Source: Treponema sp. (lineage in GTDB: Bacteria > Spirochaetota > Spirochaetia > Treponematales > Treponemataceae). From it: a DNA stretch of 64,000 bases. Positions 45,946 through 61,111 of the stretch are shown one piece after another; the stretch's first letter is position 1, and each line of letters opens with the position of its first letter. Made by a program: the position numbers and the translations under genes. The stretch lies in the NCBI GenBank assembly GCA_017470605.1, contig JAFUYH010000010.1:62001-126000 (forward strand). The letters run 5' to 3'. The notes under the pieces were generated by a model. It ran no database searches. It was given only the letters and a program-made list of their open reading frames with translations, and was not told the DNA's origin.

Positions 45946-45957
45946 CTACTGCTTTTT

Positions 45958-51732
<5,775 letters not shown>

Positions 51733-51738
51733 ATTTGA

Positions 51739-51767
51739 ATTGTACAACAGCTTGTCAAAGGCGTCAT
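51739..51767 (-). promoter_or_regulatory. Candidate promoter of the GH29-GH2-GH5 operon
   Basis: Minus strand: ATGACG (51762-51767), 17 bases, TACAAT (51739-51744), six bases, ATG. A weak -35 box is expected if the AraC protein activates it. Confidence 0.5.
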
Positions 51768-51816
51768 TAAACGATATTCTCAAAATATAACAATATGAAT
51801 ATTTAAAGGTGATTTT

Positions 51817-52626
51817 TTGTTTTTTTATGATTATCCAATTCTTGGAAAAGAAAAAGAACTTCCTCTTTATCTTATAAACATGGGCCTGCAGGAATGTCAG
51901 GACCATATTATTAGAAAAGAAGGCTATCCCTGCAGCCAGATTTTATTCTGCACAAAAGGAAGCGGAACTTTAATCATCGACAAGAAAAAGACAATAATTG
52001 GCCCCTATACTGCAATCTTTCTTCCGGCTTTTTATCCTCATGAATATTTTCCAAACGAAAAAGTCTGGGACATACACTGGGTAGTTCCAGGCGGTTCAGG
52101 ACTTGAAGCTATTTTTCAAGGCTTTAAGCTTAAAAGCCCCGGAATATATAGGCTTCAGGATTCAAAAAAGCTTGAAAACCTCTTTTTTTCTATGCATGAA
52201 GCCCTGCATAGCGATTCTCTTTTTGGAAATTACAGAGCTTCAGGTTATTTGTATGATTTTTTAATTGAATTTTACAGGATTATTTCCAGTAAAAACCAGG
52301 GTATAAGCTTTAATCCAACAATACAAAAAGCAGTAGATTACATAAACTGCAATTTTACCCGCCAGATTACCATGGAAGATTTATGTGATGTCTGCAGGGT
52401 GTCAAAGCAACATCTATGCCTTTTGTTCCGTACTACCCTTCACGCCCGCCCCATGGAATATATAACAAAACGAAGATTACAGGCTGCAAAAGAACTGCTA
52501 ACCGTCAGCCAACTGACCATAGAAAGCATTGCAGAAGAAACCGGCTTTTGCACCGCCAGCTATTTTTGCAAAATGTTCAAAAGATACGAAGGCATGACTC
52601 CCCTAAATTTTAAGAAAATGCTTTAA
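51817..52626 (+). CDS. AraC-family transcription regulator
   Basis: The 269-residue protein has an N-terminal cupin-like sensor domain (about 1-140; GSGTLIIDKKKTIIGPYT) and a C-terminal double helix-turn-helix (about 170-269; ITMEDLCDVCRVSKQHL and SIAEETGFCTASYF). This layout is usual for sugar-responsive activators. The start is TTG at 51817, five bases after AAAGGTGA; the first in-frame ATG would cut the sensor. It is divergent from the GH29-GH2-GH5 operon by about 85 bases and very likely controls it. Confidence 0.92.
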   Translation: MFFYDYPILGKEKELPLYLINMGLQECQDHIIRKEGYPCSQILFCTKGSGTLIIDKKKTIIGPYTAIFLPAFYPHEYFPNEKVWDIHWVVPGGSGLEAIFQGFKLKSPGIYRLQDSKKLENLFFSMHEALHSDSLFGNYRASGYLYDFLIEFYRIISSKNQGISFNPTIQKAVDYINCNFTRQITMEDLCDVCRVSKQHLCLLFRTTLHARPMEYITKRRLQAAKELLTVSQLTIESIAEETGFCTASYFCKMFKRYEGMTPLNFKKML

Positions 52627-52663
52627 AAAAAGAACAACCGCCCCGATTACTCGAAGCGGTTGT
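52626..52663. terminator. Bidirectional terminator between AraC gene and pflB
   Basis: ACAACCGC (52634-52641) pairs with GCGGTTGT (52656-52663). On the minus strand a T run follows (TCTTTTTTT), ending pflB transcripts; on the plus strand it follows the AraC stop. Confidence 0.75.
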
Positions 52664-52672
52664 CGACATCTG

Positions 52673-52701
52673 TCATTCCCGCGCTTGACGCGGGAATCTT
52701 T
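52673..52701. repeat. ATTCCC/GGGAAT dispersed repeat, copy 2
   Basis: TCATTCCCGCG, CTTGA, CGCGGGAATCTTT: a nine-pair palindrome. Outer bases match the copy at 42501-42528. It lies directly after the pflB stop. Confidence 0.6.
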
Positions 52702-52706
52702 CCCTA

Positions 52707-55004
52707 CTAGAGGCTTGCGTGGCAGGTACGAGCAATAACGTCGTCCTGCTGTTCCTTTGTAAGGTTGATGAAGCGTACTGCATAACCAGAAACGCGAACT
52801 GTGAAGTTAGCATATTCAGGTTTTTCAGGGTGAGCCTGGCAGTCCTTAAGTTTTTCTACACCGAATACGTTTACGTTCAGGTGGTGAGCACCCTTAGAGA
52901 AGTATCCGTCAAGAACGTTTACAAGGTTAGAAATGCGTTCATTTTCATCGTGACCAAGAGCAGCCGGGTTGATTGTCTGTGTGTTAGAGATACCATCAAG
53001 TGAGTACTTGTATGGAACCTTAGCAACAGAGTTCAAAGACTTGATAAGTCCCTTTGTTTCTGCACCGTAAGATGGAGAAGCTCCTGGTGAGAATGGAGCG
53101 TGAGCAGGACGTCCGTTAGGAAGAGCACCTGTAGCCTTACCGTATACAACGTTAGAAGTAATAGTAAGGATAGATGTTGTAGGCTCAGCATTGCGGTATG
53201 TAGGGTGCTTCTTAATCTTAGAAATGAATGTCTTAAGGAGCCATACAGCAATTTCGTCTGCTCTGTCATCATCCTGACCGTAGCGTGGGAAGTCTCCTTC
53301 TGGCTTGAAGTCGCATGCAAGACCGTGATCATCGCGGATAACCTTAACCTTTGCATACTTAATAGCAGAGAGAGAATCTACTACGTGAGAGAAACCTGCA
53401 ATACCAGTTGCGAATGTGCGGCGAACATCTGTATCGATGAGGGCCATCTCAGCAGCTTCATAGTAGTATTTATCGTGCATGTAATGGATAGCGTTCAATG
53501 TGTTTACATAGAGATCGCAGAGCCATTCAAGCATTACATCGTACTTGCGCATAACTTCGTCATAGTCGAGGTACTCAGAAGTGATTGGCTGCAATTCAGG
53601 ACCAACCTGAGCGTATGGTGTAAGTCCAGCACCTTCGTCTTTACCACCGTTGATAGCGTAAAGAAGAGCCTTTGCAAGGTTAGCACGGGCACCGAAGAAC
53701 TGCATTTCCTTACCAGTCTGTGTAGCAGATACACAGCAGCAGATTGAGTAGTCATCACCCCAGATTGGACGCATAACATCGTCGTTTTCGTACTGGATTG
53801 AAGATGTATCAATAGAAATCTTTGCAGCGTATTTGCGGAAGTTTTCTGGGAGTCTCTTTGAGTACAATACAGTGATGTTAGGCTCTGGAGAAGGTCCCAT
53901 GTTTTCAAGTGTGTGGAGGAAGCGGAAGTCGTTCTTTGTTACCTGAGAACGTCCGTCCTGTCCAAGACCTGCAACTTCAAGAGTAGCCCAGATTGGGTCA
54001 CCAGAGAAGAGCTGGTTGTAAGATTCGATACGAGCAAAACGTACCATGCGGAACTTCATAACGATATGGTCAACGAGTTCCTGTGCCTTCTCTTCAGTAA
54101 GGATGCCTTTCTTAAGATCGCGTTCGATGTAACAGTCCAAGAATGTAGAAATACGTCCTACAGACATAGCTGCACCGTTCTGTGTCTTAATTGCAGCAAG
54201 GTATCCAAAGTAGAGCCACTGGAATGCTTCTTTTGCTGTTGTAGCTGGCTTAGAAATATCATAACCGTAAAGGGCAGCCATAGCCTTCATTCCCTTGAGT
54301 GCCTTAATCTGCTCTGCAAGTTCTTCACGCTGGCGGATAACTTCTTCTGTCATTGTACCGTTTCCGCAGTTAGCCTTATCAGCTTCCTTCTGCTCGATGA
54401 GGTAGTCGATACCATAAAGAGCAACACGGCGGTAGTCACCTACGATACGTCCGCGTCCGTAAGTATCTGGCAAACCTGTAAGGATGTGAGCCTTACGTGC
54501 CTTGCGAATCTCTGGAGTGTATACATCAAATACAGCGTCAGAGTGTGTTTTGTGATATTCTGTGAAAATCTTGTGAAGTTCTGGATTTGGTTTGTAACCA
54601 TACATTTCGCAAGACTGTTCTGCCATCTTGATTCCACCAAATGGCATGAAAGCTCTCTTCAAAGGCTTGTCTGTCTGAAGACCTACAACCTGTTCAAGTT
54701 CTTTTCCTTCCGGACAGATATATCCGGCTGGATGAGAAGTAAGACCTGTTACAACATCTGTATCAAGGTCAAGAACTCCACTTCTTTCTTTTCCATCAAG
54801 TCCAACAGACTTTTTATTGTGTTCTGCTTTCTGTAATTTCTGAAGCTCGTCAAAAAGCTTTTCTGTAGCTTTTGTAGGGCCGGCCAAGAATGATGAATCA
54901 CCATCATACTGAGTGTAGTTTGCCTGAATGAAGTCACGTACGTTGATTTCACTTGTCCATAAACCGTTAGGATTGAATCCTTCCCATTCTGGTCTTAAAG
55001 TCAT
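52707..55004 (-). CDS. pflB: Formate C-acetyltransferase (pyruvate formate-lyase)
   Basis: PflB converts pyruvate and CoA to acetyl-CoA and formate under anaerobic conditions. The 765-residue protein has the active-site cysteines in a Cys422-Cys-Cys424 triple (the usual pair plus one) and the glycyl-radical Gly740 in RVSGYAVRF. The ALNFGxA-like and NPNGLWT start regions also fit. It is activated by PflA, encoded at 44249. A leader of about 118 bases with repeated ribosome-site-like sequences and twin operator-like sites lies upstream, so tight control is likely. Confidence 0.97.
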   Translation of the reverse strand: MTLRPEWEGFNPNGLWTSEINVRDFIQANYTQYDGDSSFLAGPTKATEKLFDELQKLQKAEHNKKSVGLDGKERSGVLDLDTDVVTGLTSHPAGYICPEGKELEQVVGLQTDKPLKRAFMPFGGIKMAEQSCEMYGYKPNPELHKIFTEYHKTHSDAVFDVYTPEIRKARKAHILTGLPDTYGRGRIVGDYRRVALYGIDYLIEQKEADKANCGNGTMTEEVIRQREELAEQIKALKGMKAMAALYGYDISKPATTAKEAFQWLYFGYLAAIKTQNGAAMSVGRISTFLDCYIERDLKKGILTEEKAQELVDHIVMKFRMVRFARIESYNQLFSGDPIWATLEVAGLGQDGRSQVTKNDFRFLHTLENMGPSPEPNITVLYSKRLPENFRKYAAKISIDTSSIQYENDDVMRPIWGDDYSICCCVSATQTGKEMQFFGARANLAKALLYAINGGKDEGAGLTPYAQVGPELQPITSEYLDYDEVMRKYDVMLEWLCDLYVNTLNAIHYMHDKYYYEAAEMALIDTDVRRTFATGIAGFSHVVDSLSAIKYAKVKVIRDDHGLACDFKPEGDFPRYGQDDDRADEIAVWLLKTFISKIKKHPTYRNAEPTTSILTITSNVVYGKATGALPNGRPAHAPFSPGASPSYGAETKGLIKSLNSVAKVPYKYSLDGISNTQTINPAALGHDENERISNLVNVLDGYFSKGAHHLNVNVFGVEKLKDCQAHPEKPEYANFTVRVSGYAVRFINLTKEQQDDVIARTCHASL

Positions 55005-55026
55005 ATAAAACCTCTTTTGCTTTGGG

Positions 55027-55088
55027 ACTCCTTTATGATTCCCTCTGCTTATTTATTTACCGATTTCCGTCAAAACTCCTTTATGATT
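55027..55088 (-). promoter_or_regulatory. Direct repeats with ribosome-site-like cores in the pflB leader
   Basis: AATCATAAAGGAGT occurs twice on the minus strand (55075-55088 and 55027-55040), 48 bases apart. Each holds AAAGGAG, yet the real ribosome site of pflB is a third one (AGAGG) next to the ATG. The upstream copy precedes a possible seven-base-spaced TTG frame of six codons. Confidence 0.5.
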
Positions 55089-55129
55089 TTTGATCGGAAT
55101 GGAAAAACTTTCCGTATCGGTTCGATTAC

Positions 55130-55158
55130 ATAATAATACCTTGCATACAATTAAGCAA
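55130..55158 (-). promoter_or_regulatory. Candidate pflB promoter
   Basis: Minus strand: TTGCTT (55153-55158), 17 bases, TATTAT (55130-55135), giving a start near 55123. Confidence 0.55.
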
Positions 55159-55176
55159 GTACTTTTTCATTTTTGC

Positions 55177-55212
55177 ACACTAGTATTTTAGTTTTTACAC
55201 TATATTTAGTGT
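55177..55212. promoter_or_regulatory. Twin operator-like sites upstream of pflB
   Basis: ACACTAGTATTTTAGT (55177-55192) and ACACTATATTTAGTGT (55197-55212) are 16-bp near-palindromes of the form ACACTA-N4-TAGTGT. Their centres are 20 bp apart, two helical turns, at about -62 and -82 from the predicted pflB start. They are not FNR, CRP or Rex consensus sites. Confidence 0.5.
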
Positions 55213-55253
55213 GATTTTGCAACTATCTGCCATTTTTATACTATTTTTTTTAA

Positions 55254-55290
55254 ATAAAAAAAAGGGAGAAAACTTTTATCTTCCCCCTTT
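55254..55290 (-). terminator. Terminator of the exported protein gene at 55305
   Basis: AAAGGG (55261-55266) pairs with CCCTTT (55285-55290), extended imperfectly inward, with a long T run on the minus strand. Confidence 0.65.
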
Positions 55291-55304
55291 GTAACTTCAT
55301 CTGT

Positions 55305-55877
55305 CTAGAACTTTAAGGAAATACCGAACTTAGACATCGGATAACCGAATTCAAGATTCAATCCGAAGACATCTCCAAAATACCATGAAGCACCAATGGC
55401 TTCGCCTATATGGAAATAATCTGGAATCCAGTCAGAATCAGAATGAATAAAAGGAATGTTACCGCCAAGGCGTGATACTACATATACATCAAGACCTTCT
55501 GGAGGAAGCATCACATGGTAAGCAGCTTCTGCACCAAAGAAGGTTGCCCAATATGCACAAGTTTCATCATTTGCATCCTTGTAGCCGTAAGCACGGAGAC
55601 CAGCGTATCCACCAAAAGTGAAAGGAAGTTTCCAGATTGGCTGAGCAAACTGAACTTCTACCATTACAGGAGGAATAAACCAGGCATTATCATAAACTGC
55701 CAGATAAGCCAAATCTGCGAAATACAAACCACCGTCAATATTAACGATTAAGTCACCTTTTTCAATTCCGCCACCATAATTGCACCAGCATTCAGACCAG
55801 TCAAAATCTTTTGCTGCGAGCGGTGCAGTCATAAGCAAAACTAATACAGCCATAAGGGCTTTAAAAGTTTTTTTCAT
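55305..55877 (-). CDS. Exported protein, probable small outer-membrane barrel
   Basis: The 190-residue protein has a signal peptide ending LAAKD (about 19-23). The mature part is rich in Gly and aromatic residues in alternating strands and ends FGISLKF with a terminal Phe. A Cys-rich start (WSECWCNYGGG) is unusual. Treponemes have many such small barrel proteins of unknown role, and no family was recognised. It has its own TTGACC/TAAAGT promoter, a GAGAGG site and a terminator. Confidence 0.72.
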   Translation of the reverse strand: MKKTFKALMAVLVLLMTAPLAAKDFDWSECWCNYGGGIEKGDLIVNIDGGLYFADLAYLAVYDNAWFIPPVMVEVQFAQPIWKLPFTFGGYAGLRAYGYKDANDETCAYWATFFGAEAAYHVMLPPEGLDVYVVSRLGGNIPFIHSDSDWIPDYFHIGEAIGASWYFGDVFGLNLEFGYPMSKFGISLKF

Positions 55878-55910
55878 AAAAATACCTCTCGAAATTAAAT
55901 TCCAAGAGAT

Positions 55911-55939
55911 ACTTTAATGAGAAGATAATATCAGGTCAA
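55911..55939 (-). promoter_or_regulatory. Promoter of the exported protein gene
   Basis: Minus strand: TTGACC (55934-55939), 17 bases, TAAAGT (55911-55916). Confidence 0.65.
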
Positions 55940-55981
55940 GTGAGATAATGACAAAAATCAGAATAATGTCAAAAAACTGCT

Positions 55982-57406
55982 TTATTCCAGAATATATTCC
56001 TTATCAGGTGCAATGATTTCAACATTATTAAAACCTGCATCTGCAAGGTGCTGCTTAAAGCCTTCCTGCTGATCGCTTTCACCATGAACCAAAAAGATTT
56101 TTTTCAAGCGGGAAGTATCAGATTCTTTCAGCCATTCAATCATCTCGCTGTAATCGGCATGGGCAGAAAATCCGTTACACTTTTCTACCTTCGCCTCAAC
56201 ATTATATTTATCCCCAAGAATCATAACTTCTTTCTGACCGTCAAAAATGCGCCGGCCCAAAGTGTTTTCTGCCATATATCCTACAATCATGATTGTATTG
56301 CGGGGATTTGAAATGTCATTTGCAAGATGATAAAGAACACGACCGGCTTCACACATTCCGTCTGCAGAAATAATAATCATAGGGCCTTCTTTTTTGTTCA
56401 GGGCCTTGGAATCTTCTACACTTGTAGTATAAGTAAGGGAATTAAATCCGAATGGATTTTTGTGATGCTTTAAGAAAGCCTCGTTTACGCTTTCATCATA
56501 ACATTCAGGATGAACGCGGAAAACTGAAGTTGCATTGCTTGCCATCGGGGAATCAACATAAATCGGAACAACAGGAATCTTCTTTTTATCTGTAAGCAGA
56601 TGTAAATAGAAAACAAGTTCCTGAGCGCGTTCAATTGCAAAAGAAGGAATTATGATTTTTCCCTTTTTCTGACAGGCTTCACGCACGATTCGTTCCAGTT
56701 CCTTCATGGCAAAGTCGTGATTATCATGAAGTTTGTTTCCGTAAGTGGATTCCAGAAAGATGTAATCAGGAGCCGGCATATTGGTTGCAGGATTTCTGAT
56801 TATCGGCTTGCACTTGCGGCCGATATCTCCTGTATAAAGCAGGCGCAGCTCCTTTTCCGGATTTGCCGGATTTGGATTAATAGTGATGTCTGCAAAAGCA
56901 GAGCCCAGAATATGCCCTGCATCAAAAAATTCCAGCTGAACATCCGGGGCAATGTACATTTTTCTGTTATAAGAAAGGGAAACTATCTGATTTGCAGCGG
57001 CAACACAGTCGTTTTCGTCATAAAGTGGCTTCCATGAAAATTTTTCACCCTTTTTACTTGCCTGCTTGCCCAAAAATTCAGCATCACGGGCCTGAATGCG
57101 GGCAGAGTCCATCATTACAAGATTTGCAATATCACGTGTTGCAGGTGTTGCATAAATATTTCCTTTATATCCCCGCTTTGAAAGAAGAGGAAGCAGACCG
57201 CAATGGTCAAGGTGTCCATGTGTCAAAATCACAGACTCTACCCTTTCATGATCCACGTCAAAACTTCGGTTCTTTTCATCAGATTCCTTTCGCTTACCCT
57301 GAAAGGCACCGCAGTCTACCATAAACATTCTTCCGTCAATTTCAAATATATGATTGGAGCCTGTAACTTCCTGAGCCGCTCCTCTTGAATAACATTTTAC
57401 AGACAT
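55982..57406 (-). CDS. MBL-fold beta-CASP RNA-processing nuclease
   Basis: The 474-residue protein has the metallo-beta-lactamase motif THGHLDHCG (about 60-68) with the HxHxDH metal ligands, DAGHILGSA (about 163-171), then the beta-CASP domain and the C-terminal FSAHADYSE segment. This is the mRNA 3'-end-processing-factor-like family, distinct from RNase J. It probably trims or cleaves RNA. The start at 57406 (MSVKCYSRG) has GGAGG; a longer frame from 57433 does not. It stands alone. Confidence 0.9.
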   Translation of the reverse strand: MSVKCYSRGAAQEVTGSNHIFEIDGRMFMVDCGAFQGKRKESDEKNRSFDVDHERVESVILTHGHLDHCGLLPLLSKRGYKGNIYATPATRDIANLVMMDSARIQARDAEFLGKQASKKGEKFSWKPLYDENDCVAAANQIVSLSYNRKMYIAPDVQLEFFDAGHILGSAFADITINPNPANPEKELRLLYTGDIGRKCKPIIRNPATNMPAPDYIFLESTYGNKLHDNHDFAMKELERIVREACQKKGKIIIPSFAIERAQELVFYLHLLTDKKKIPVVPIYVDSPMASNATSVFRVHPECYDESVNEAFLKHHKNPFGFNSLTYTTSVEDSKALNKKEGPMIIISADGMCEAGRVLYHLANDISNPRNTIMIVGYMAENTLGRRIFDGQKEVMILGDKYNVEAKVEKCNGFSAHADYSEMIEWLKESDTSRLKKIFLVHGESDQQEGFKQHLADAGFNNVEIIAPDKEYILE

Positions 57407-57492
57407 TTGAATTCCTCCATGATTAAAAAGCATTTACACAGTCTATTAAATTATAAGCCCATTTTTCTAATTACGCAAAAAAAAATCACTAC

Positions 57493-57521
57493 TTCCAAAA
57501 TCACTTATATTGGGATATAAT
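57493..57521 (+). promoter_or_regulatory. Candidate promoter abutting the DUF2804-like gene
   Basis: TTCCAA (57493-57498), 17 bases, TATAAT (57516-57521), six bases, ATG at 57528. The -35 box is weak. Confidence 0.45.
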
Positions 57522-57527
57522 AGAAGA

Positions 57528-58580
57528 ATGTATATCCGCGAATTTAAGGAAGCACCTGAAAAACTTATTAAAAACGGAAAGGCAGAATTTGGAACTTTTG
57601 AAGGTGTTTCGCCAAGAATTGATATAAAGGGAATGTTCGCTCCCTATGCAGGAATTCCGGTTCCTGCATTTCTTTCAAACCTGCGCATAAAAAGCCGGTT
57701 AAACTATGTATTCTCAATTGATTCATATATTGGAAAAGCCTCCTTTATGGACTTTAAGCTGATAGGACTTGCAGAAATCGTATTCTGGAACAAGCAGTCC
57801 GGGAAAAAATATATTTACCACATGGTAATGGCTCCCCGCCGCCGGTTCGTTCCTACCCTTACAACAAGAGGAATCTGTGCAAGTTATAGAAAATCAAGAT
57901 TTTTAAAGATTTCGTGGGGAAGAAGTCATCAGCATCATGCCCTGACATTTAAAATGAAGGGAGACAGCGCAAGGCCCTCTGCAGAAGGATATTTTTATTC
58001 TCCAGTAGTAGATGAAATGCACTGTGATGTTCTGAATGTGTGTCCGTCACCATCATCTTCAAGGTGCTCTGCAACCTGGCTGACTTCAATGAGCATAAAG
58101 GGCCATGTAACCCTTAATAAAGAAGAAGCAGATGATTCAGAAGGGCTTGGAATCATGAATTTGAACAGGGCTTATTTTAAACTTCACTCAAAATCAACAT
58201 TAACTTACGGCCTTGGAACTGCAAACGGCAAAAAAGTTGTCTTTTTTATAAAAACATCAAACATGGATGCAGCAGACAGCGACAATTATAATGACAACAC
58301 TCTTTTTGTAGATGGAAAGGCAACGGCTCTGCCGCCTGTTTACATCACTCATCCATTTGGACTTGATAACAAATGGATTATTCAAGATACAGAAAACATG
58401 ATTGACCTGACATTCATGCCGGTATCAAGAAATTCTAAAACCTTAAACTTGGTTGCTTTAAGGTCTAGTTATGATAATATTTTCGGGACTTTTGAAGGCG
58501 TACTTCTCACTAAAGAAGGTGAAAAAATTACGCTGAAAGGATTCCCTGGAATCATCTATAAAAATTTGCTGAGGTTATAG
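57528..58580 (+). CDS. DUF2804-like protein
   Basis: The 350-residue protein starts MYIREFKEAP. Its end, FGTFEGVLLTKEGEKITLKG (about 320-339), and its double beta-barrel pattern resemble DUF2804, a lipocalin-like family of unknown function. There is no signal peptide, though a Cys/Ser-rich patch (NVCPSPSSSRCS) is odd. The start is at 57528 because TATAAT ends six bases before it; no ribosome site is present and the message should be leaderless. One base separates it from the next gene, so they form an operon. Confidence 0.65.
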   Translation: MYIREFKEAPEKLIKNGKAEFGTFEGVSPRIDIKGMFAPYAGIPVPAFLSNLRIKSRLNYVFSIDSYIGKASFMDFKLIGLAEIVFWNKQSGKKYIYHMVMAPRRRFVPTLTTRGICASYRKSRFLKISWGRSHQHHALTFKMKGDSARPSAEGYFYSPVVDEMHCDVLNVCPSPSSSRCSATWLTSMSIKGHVTLNKEEADDSEGLGIMNLNRAYFKLHSKSTLTYGLGTANGKKVVFFIKTSNMDAADSDNYNDNTLFVDGKATALPPVYITHPFGLDNKWIIQDTENMIDLTFMPVSRNSKTLNLVALRSSYDNIFGTFEGVLLTKEGEKITLKGFPGIIYKNLLRL

Positions 58581-58581
58581 T

Positions 58582-60549
58582 ATGGACGAAATCAACAAAA
58601 CAGCAGACTGGGCTCCGGGAACACTGGACAAAACAAGAAAGAACATTGGCGAAATAAGTGAAAAAGACGCCGCCGCCATGGCAAAAAAACTTGGCGGTCA
58701 GGTTATGTATGAAAGGTCTTCTTCATCTTCTGCAGCATCTTCGCCAAACAGAACAGGTCGCATTGTAAGGTCTACAGGCTCTGGAGGAAGCGGCGGCAGT
58801 GCCGGGGGAGCTGAAAGCGGCAGCAGTATGGGAGCAAGCGGATTTGCCACTACAGGCGTAAAAAAACACCGCAGAGAAGATTTGCCTTCCATTTCAAAGA
58901 AGACTGCGACAGCCATAGATAAACTGATGATGTCTCAGGAATATAAAATCAAGCCTAATTATGGAGTGTTTAACTTTGTACGTTCCTGGCAGAAAAATGG
59001 AACTGAAAAAATCCTTCCGGAATTCTATCAGTATACGCTCAAGCAGATGATTGACCATATGGAAGCCTTCATCACTGTCATAAAGACTTTCATTCAGATT
59101 TCACCGGCAACCTATAAGACAAAAATTGCAACCGGAACTGAAACTAAATTCAAATTCCTTAGAATGGTTGCGGGCTGGACCATGCAGGGCATAAAAACTG
59201 AATACTTCGACCTGCAGAATATTCAGGGGCTGATTGTTGCAGATTTAATTCCTGTAATACGTTCAATTTATAAATCACTTATTACAGTTTATTATTATGG
59301 TAATAACAAGATTCCTAAACTTATCAAGGAAATCTATGGGGATATGACGGCCTATCCTGATGCCCCAAAAGACAAACTTTCAAATTATGCAAAGCAGGCT
59401 ATCACAGAATGGCTTTACATTGATACAGAAATCATAAAAAAACTTTATCCGCTTCTTATGAGAATGTGCTGTGATTCCTATGAATCCTACCCTTCTTTCT
59501 TTAATGTAAAAGCAGGTGAAATCTTAAAATTTGTTGATTTGCATAAATTCGATTTGCTTTTACCTGAAAAACCAAAAGAACCGACACCAGAAGAAAAACC
59601 TAAAAAGGCAGCTCCCCCACAGAAAGGACTCAAAGATTCATCTGTAGAAACCGGATTAAAACTTCTGAATCAGATGTTCCCGGAAGCAGGCTTTAATAAA
59701 CTGGAAGACCACCCGGATATGTATCCATATTTCCAGCCTCTATTTAAGTTTGAAGACGGTTTCAATCTCCTTTCACCAGAAAATCCTCTTCAGGTTATTG
59801 TTGTTCTGCAACATATTATAGAAGACTGTTTCCAGGGATGCCGCAACATTAAATTTATAGAAACTGAAGAACCTAAAAAAGGAGCAGAGAGCATTCATGC
59901 AGTTATGGATGACTGGTCTGCATACAGGGAAGATACATTTGAACATCTTTACTGCGAACCGCTTCTTGATTTAGTAAATTCTATTTATGCTCAAGGAGAT
60001 TACGAACAGTCTCATGCCGGAAAAAGGACTATTACTTCGCTTTTATGGCAGATGACCTACCACTTTTTGCCTAACTTTAAGTTTGAGCAGCTGATTCTGG
60101 AACATCCTGCTGATGAAAGTAAATACAGGCCTCTCTTCCACAGAACAGATTATGCACGAAAATTCCTTACTGTTGTAATAAACGAATGTGATGCAAATGC
60201 AAAAACAAAAGGCAACTGCAACCTGATTGAAAACCCGTGGGCCCACTACAAATTTGACATTCCGAATGAAGTTTCAAAGCGTCTGGATGTACTGCTGGGG
60301 GCACAGAACAAAACGGCAAATACAACGGCAACAAATGCAAATCTGCTCAAATACACTCTTTGCTTTATTTCTGTTCTTGACTGGTGGATTAACAACCCTG
60401 AAAGTCCTGCATACACAACAAATCCTATGCATATCTGGAGGGTATCAACAGAAGACGGAAGGCCTCTTTTTTCTGTTCAGGAACGCAACGACCAGAACAA
60501 ACTTTTTGTTGAAGCAATTAAGGCAAGCTATAAGAACGGAGCCAAGTAG
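58582..60549 (+). CDS. Unknown protein, possibly spirochaete-specific
   Basis: The 655-residue protein has a Ser/Gly-rich, disordered N-terminal part (about 45-95), a helical middle (about 100-325), a Pro/Lys/Glu hinge (about 331-350) and a helical C-terminal half. There are no signal peptide, membrane segments or catalytic motifs that I recognise. A GAGG site lies seven bases before the ATG. It directly follows the DUF2804-like gene. It could be a cytoplasmic structural or scaffold protein, but that is a guess from composition. Confidence 0.7.
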   Translation: MDEINKTADWAPGTLDKTRKNIGEISEKDAAAMAKKLGGQVMYERSSSSSAASSPNRTGRIVRSTGSGGSGGSAGGAESGSSMGASGFATTGVKKHRREDLPSISKKTATAIDKLMMSQEYKIKPNYGVFNFVRSWQKNGTEKILPEFYQYTLKQMIDHMEAFITVIKTFIQISPATYKTKIATGTETKFKFLRMVAGWTMQGIKTEYFDLQNIQGLIVADLIPVIRSIYKSLITVYYYGNNKIPKLIKEIYGDMTAYPDAPKDKLSNYAKQAITEWLYIDTEIIKKLYPLLMRMCCDSYESYPSFFNVKAGEILKFVDLHKFDLLLPEKPKEPTPEEKPKKAAPPQKGLKDSSVETGLKLLNQMFPEAGFNKLEDHPDMYPYFQPLFKFEDGFNLLSPENPLQVIVVLQHIIEDCFQGCRNIKFIETEEPKKGAESIHAVMDDWSAYREDTFEHLYCEPLLDLVNSIYAQGDYEQSHAGKRTITSLLWQMTYHFLPNFKFEQLILEHPADESKYRPLFHRTDYARKFLTVVINECDANAKTKGNCNLIENPWAHYKFDIPNEVSKRLDVLLGAQNKTANTTATNANLLKYTLCFISVLDWWINNPESPAYTTNPMHIWRVSTEDGRPLFSVQERNDQNKLFVEAIKASYKNGAK

Positions 60550-60550
60550 T

Positions 60551-61111
60551 TATTTGCAGTGTTCCACTAAGAAAGGTATTGCTGATTCGAAATCTACGCC
60601 GTACCTGCCGACAATCGAAGATGCGTTAAAAAGCAAGCCGCAAGGGTTGCTTTAGCATCATCGAAAAGACGGCTCAAAAATAGGCAAATCTATTTGCAGT
60701 GTTCCACTAAAAATGGTATAGCCGCCTCGAAATCTACGCCGTACCTGCCGACAATCGAAGATGCGTTAAAAAGCAAGCCGCAAGGGTTGCTTTAGCATCA
60801 TCGAAAAAACGGCACAAAAAAAGGCAAATCTATTTGCAGTGCTCAACCAAGAAAGGTATTGATGATTCGAAATCTATGCCGTACCTGCCGACAATCGAAG
60901 ATGCGTTAAAAAGCAAGCCGCAAGGGTTGCTTTAGCATCATCGAAAAGACGGCTCAAAAATAGGCAAATCTATTTGCAGTGCTCAACCAAGAAAGGTATC
61001 GCCGATTCGAAATCTACGCCATACCTGCCGACAATCGAAGATGCGTTAAAAAGCAAGCCGCAAGGGTTGCTTTAGCATCATCGAAAAGACGGCACAAAAA
61101 ATAGGCTAATC
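60551..61111 (-). repeat. Four tandem 140-bp units copying the pyridoxamine kinase 3' end
   Basis: Units start at 60551, 60691, 60831 and 60971, and a fifth partial match at 61112 is the real gene end. Each unit has two parts on the minus strand: about 54 bases that encode the kinase C-terminus (GVDFESAIPFLVEHCK and stop) and about 86 bases of near-invariant spacer. The spacer holds a hairpin, GATGCGTTAAAAAGCAA/TTGCTTTAGCATC. No start codon precedes the tails. Differences lie mainly in the tail and are mostly silent. The array fills the 560-bp gap between two convergent genes. Confidence 0.9.

Noticed and set aside
51733-51906. Longer GH29 start
   Set aside because: It would overlap the AraC gene, adds a Lys/Phe-rich stretch unlike GH29, and runs through the predicted promoter.
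53100-54836. Long plus-strand frames opposite pflB
   Set aside because: They are Cys/Val/Ser-rich translations of the complementary strand of a highly conserved gene, without ribosome sites or family features.
55177-55212. Rex, FNR or CRP site before pflB
   Set aside because: The half-sites ACACTA/TAGTGT match none of TTGTGAA-TTCACAA, TTGAT-ATCAA or TGTGA-TCACA.
60551-61111. CRISPR array
   Set aside because: Units are 140 bp, adjacent, without unique spacers, and the variable part encodes a protein tail. No cas genes are present.
60551-61111. Integron attC sites
   Set aside because: GCGTTAA resembles the attC core, but it lies on the 5' arm, the matching AAC box is missing, there are no cassettes between units and no integrase is in the window. 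Kept only as an analogy for fold-based recognition.
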